From: Agapetus fuscipes
Taxonomy: Eukaryota; Arthropoda; Insecta; Trichoptera; Glossosomatidae
DNA length: 64,000 bases
NCBI GenBank assembly: GCA_951799405.1
Contig: OX637353.1
Coordinates: 6,448,001 to 6,512,000 of the forward strand
Direction: 5' to 3'
In this document: positions 63,718 through 64,000 of the stretch, one piece after another
Layout: each line of letters starts with the position of its first letter
Numbering within the stretch: position 1 is the first letter of the stretch
Program-made: the position numbers and the translations under genes
The notes under the pieces: generated by a model
What the model saw: only the letters and a program-made list of their open reading frames with translations
Told to the model about the DNA's origin: nothing
The model's database searches: none

Positions 63718-64000
63718 GCAACTAAACGTAACTAAGCTTCATATATAGTGTAATTTCTTGCCGCGTTATCCCCAAAGGTTTTTGCATGTGACAAGTGAAA
63801 CCTATTTATTTTTACAGATAAGGGGGCCGGCCTTCCACCACTCCAACCACTTCAGTTTAAGTGGGGGTTTTCCAGCTCCCGAAAGGGCTGGTACTCATTT
63901 TTTGTACAGGCTGAGTGAGCCTTGAAAGTATTTTATATTGAGGGTTTGAAATAAACACCGAAACGTGAAATCATTTCTGACACCTTCGGTGGGATTCGAA
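63718..64000 (-). mobile_element. SINE1 running off the window edge
   Basis: CGCAACTAAACGTAACTAAG, the full body and the start of the B box complement (GTGGGATTCGAA) at 63989-64000. The A box should lie just outside the window. Confidence 0.85.

Overview
This window looks like a stretch of an AT-rich, transposon-loaded arthropod nuclear genome, most likely insect. The reasons are an intron-containing animal gene with GT/AG splice sites, an RTE-type retrotransposon tail of the kind common in insect genomes, three tRNA-derived SINE families, and very low coding density. I cannot name the species.

Gene content. I can defend one conventional protein gene: a gamma/delta-type sarcoglycan on the minus strand. 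It has five coding exons between 56091 and 50954 (in coding order 55872-56091, 53976-54165, 53404-53596, 52755-52878 and 50954-51148). The exons join in frame into about 306 residues, from just before the cytoplasmic tail to the stop codon. The exon with the initiator ATG was not found and may lie beyond position 64000. Its product would be a type II membrane protein of the dystrophin-associated complex. Everything else open longer than 60 codons is either part of a mobile element or has no recognisable coding character.

Mobile elements. (1) Family A non-LTR retrotransposon: six 5'-truncated reverse-transcriptase C-terminal fragments. (2) Family B, a related LINE whose 3' UTR ends in a roughly 265-bp module followed by an (AGATTAT)n tail. 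Two copies retain part of the RT (15.0-16.4 kb and, inverted, 23.06-23.58 kb). The 3' module alone is scattered about twenty times and has expanded into tandem satellites at 24.0-26.97 kb and 57.4-59.4 kb. (3) An RTE fragment at 40.44-40.92 kb with a 12-bp target duplication and a 5' inversion. (4) Three tRNA-derived SINE families. (5) A non-autonomous hAT element with 8-bp duplication inside a LINE, a 768-bp MITE with 30-bp termini, and a 135-bp MITE family. (6) Two Helitron-like 3' termini, one just beyond each satellite array. (7) A set of short elements, often arranged as inverted pairs, carrying hammerhead-ribozyme-like cores like those known from Penelope-like retroelements.

Layout. 1-16 kb: AT-rich with scattered repeats, a possible promoter-like module near 7.9-8.05 kb and LINE A at 10.7-11.5 kb. 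15-27 kb: LINE B, hAT, ribozyme-like elements, MITE and satellite. 27-50 kb: mostly featureless with LINE, SINE, RTE and inverted repeats. 50.2-56.3 kb: the sarcoglycan locus, whose introns hold SINE, LINE B and ribozyme-like inserts. 57.4-59.6 kb: composite satellite ending in a Helitron-like terminus. 60-64 kb: sparse LINE and SINE fragments.

The most interesting system is the hammerhead-like family (16.9, 21.1, 43.2 and 55.5 kb, with decayed copies at 38.6 and 49.2 kb). Helix pairing is preserved by compensatory change, helix III is palindromic, and the ribozymes are often arranged as head-to-head inverted pairs.
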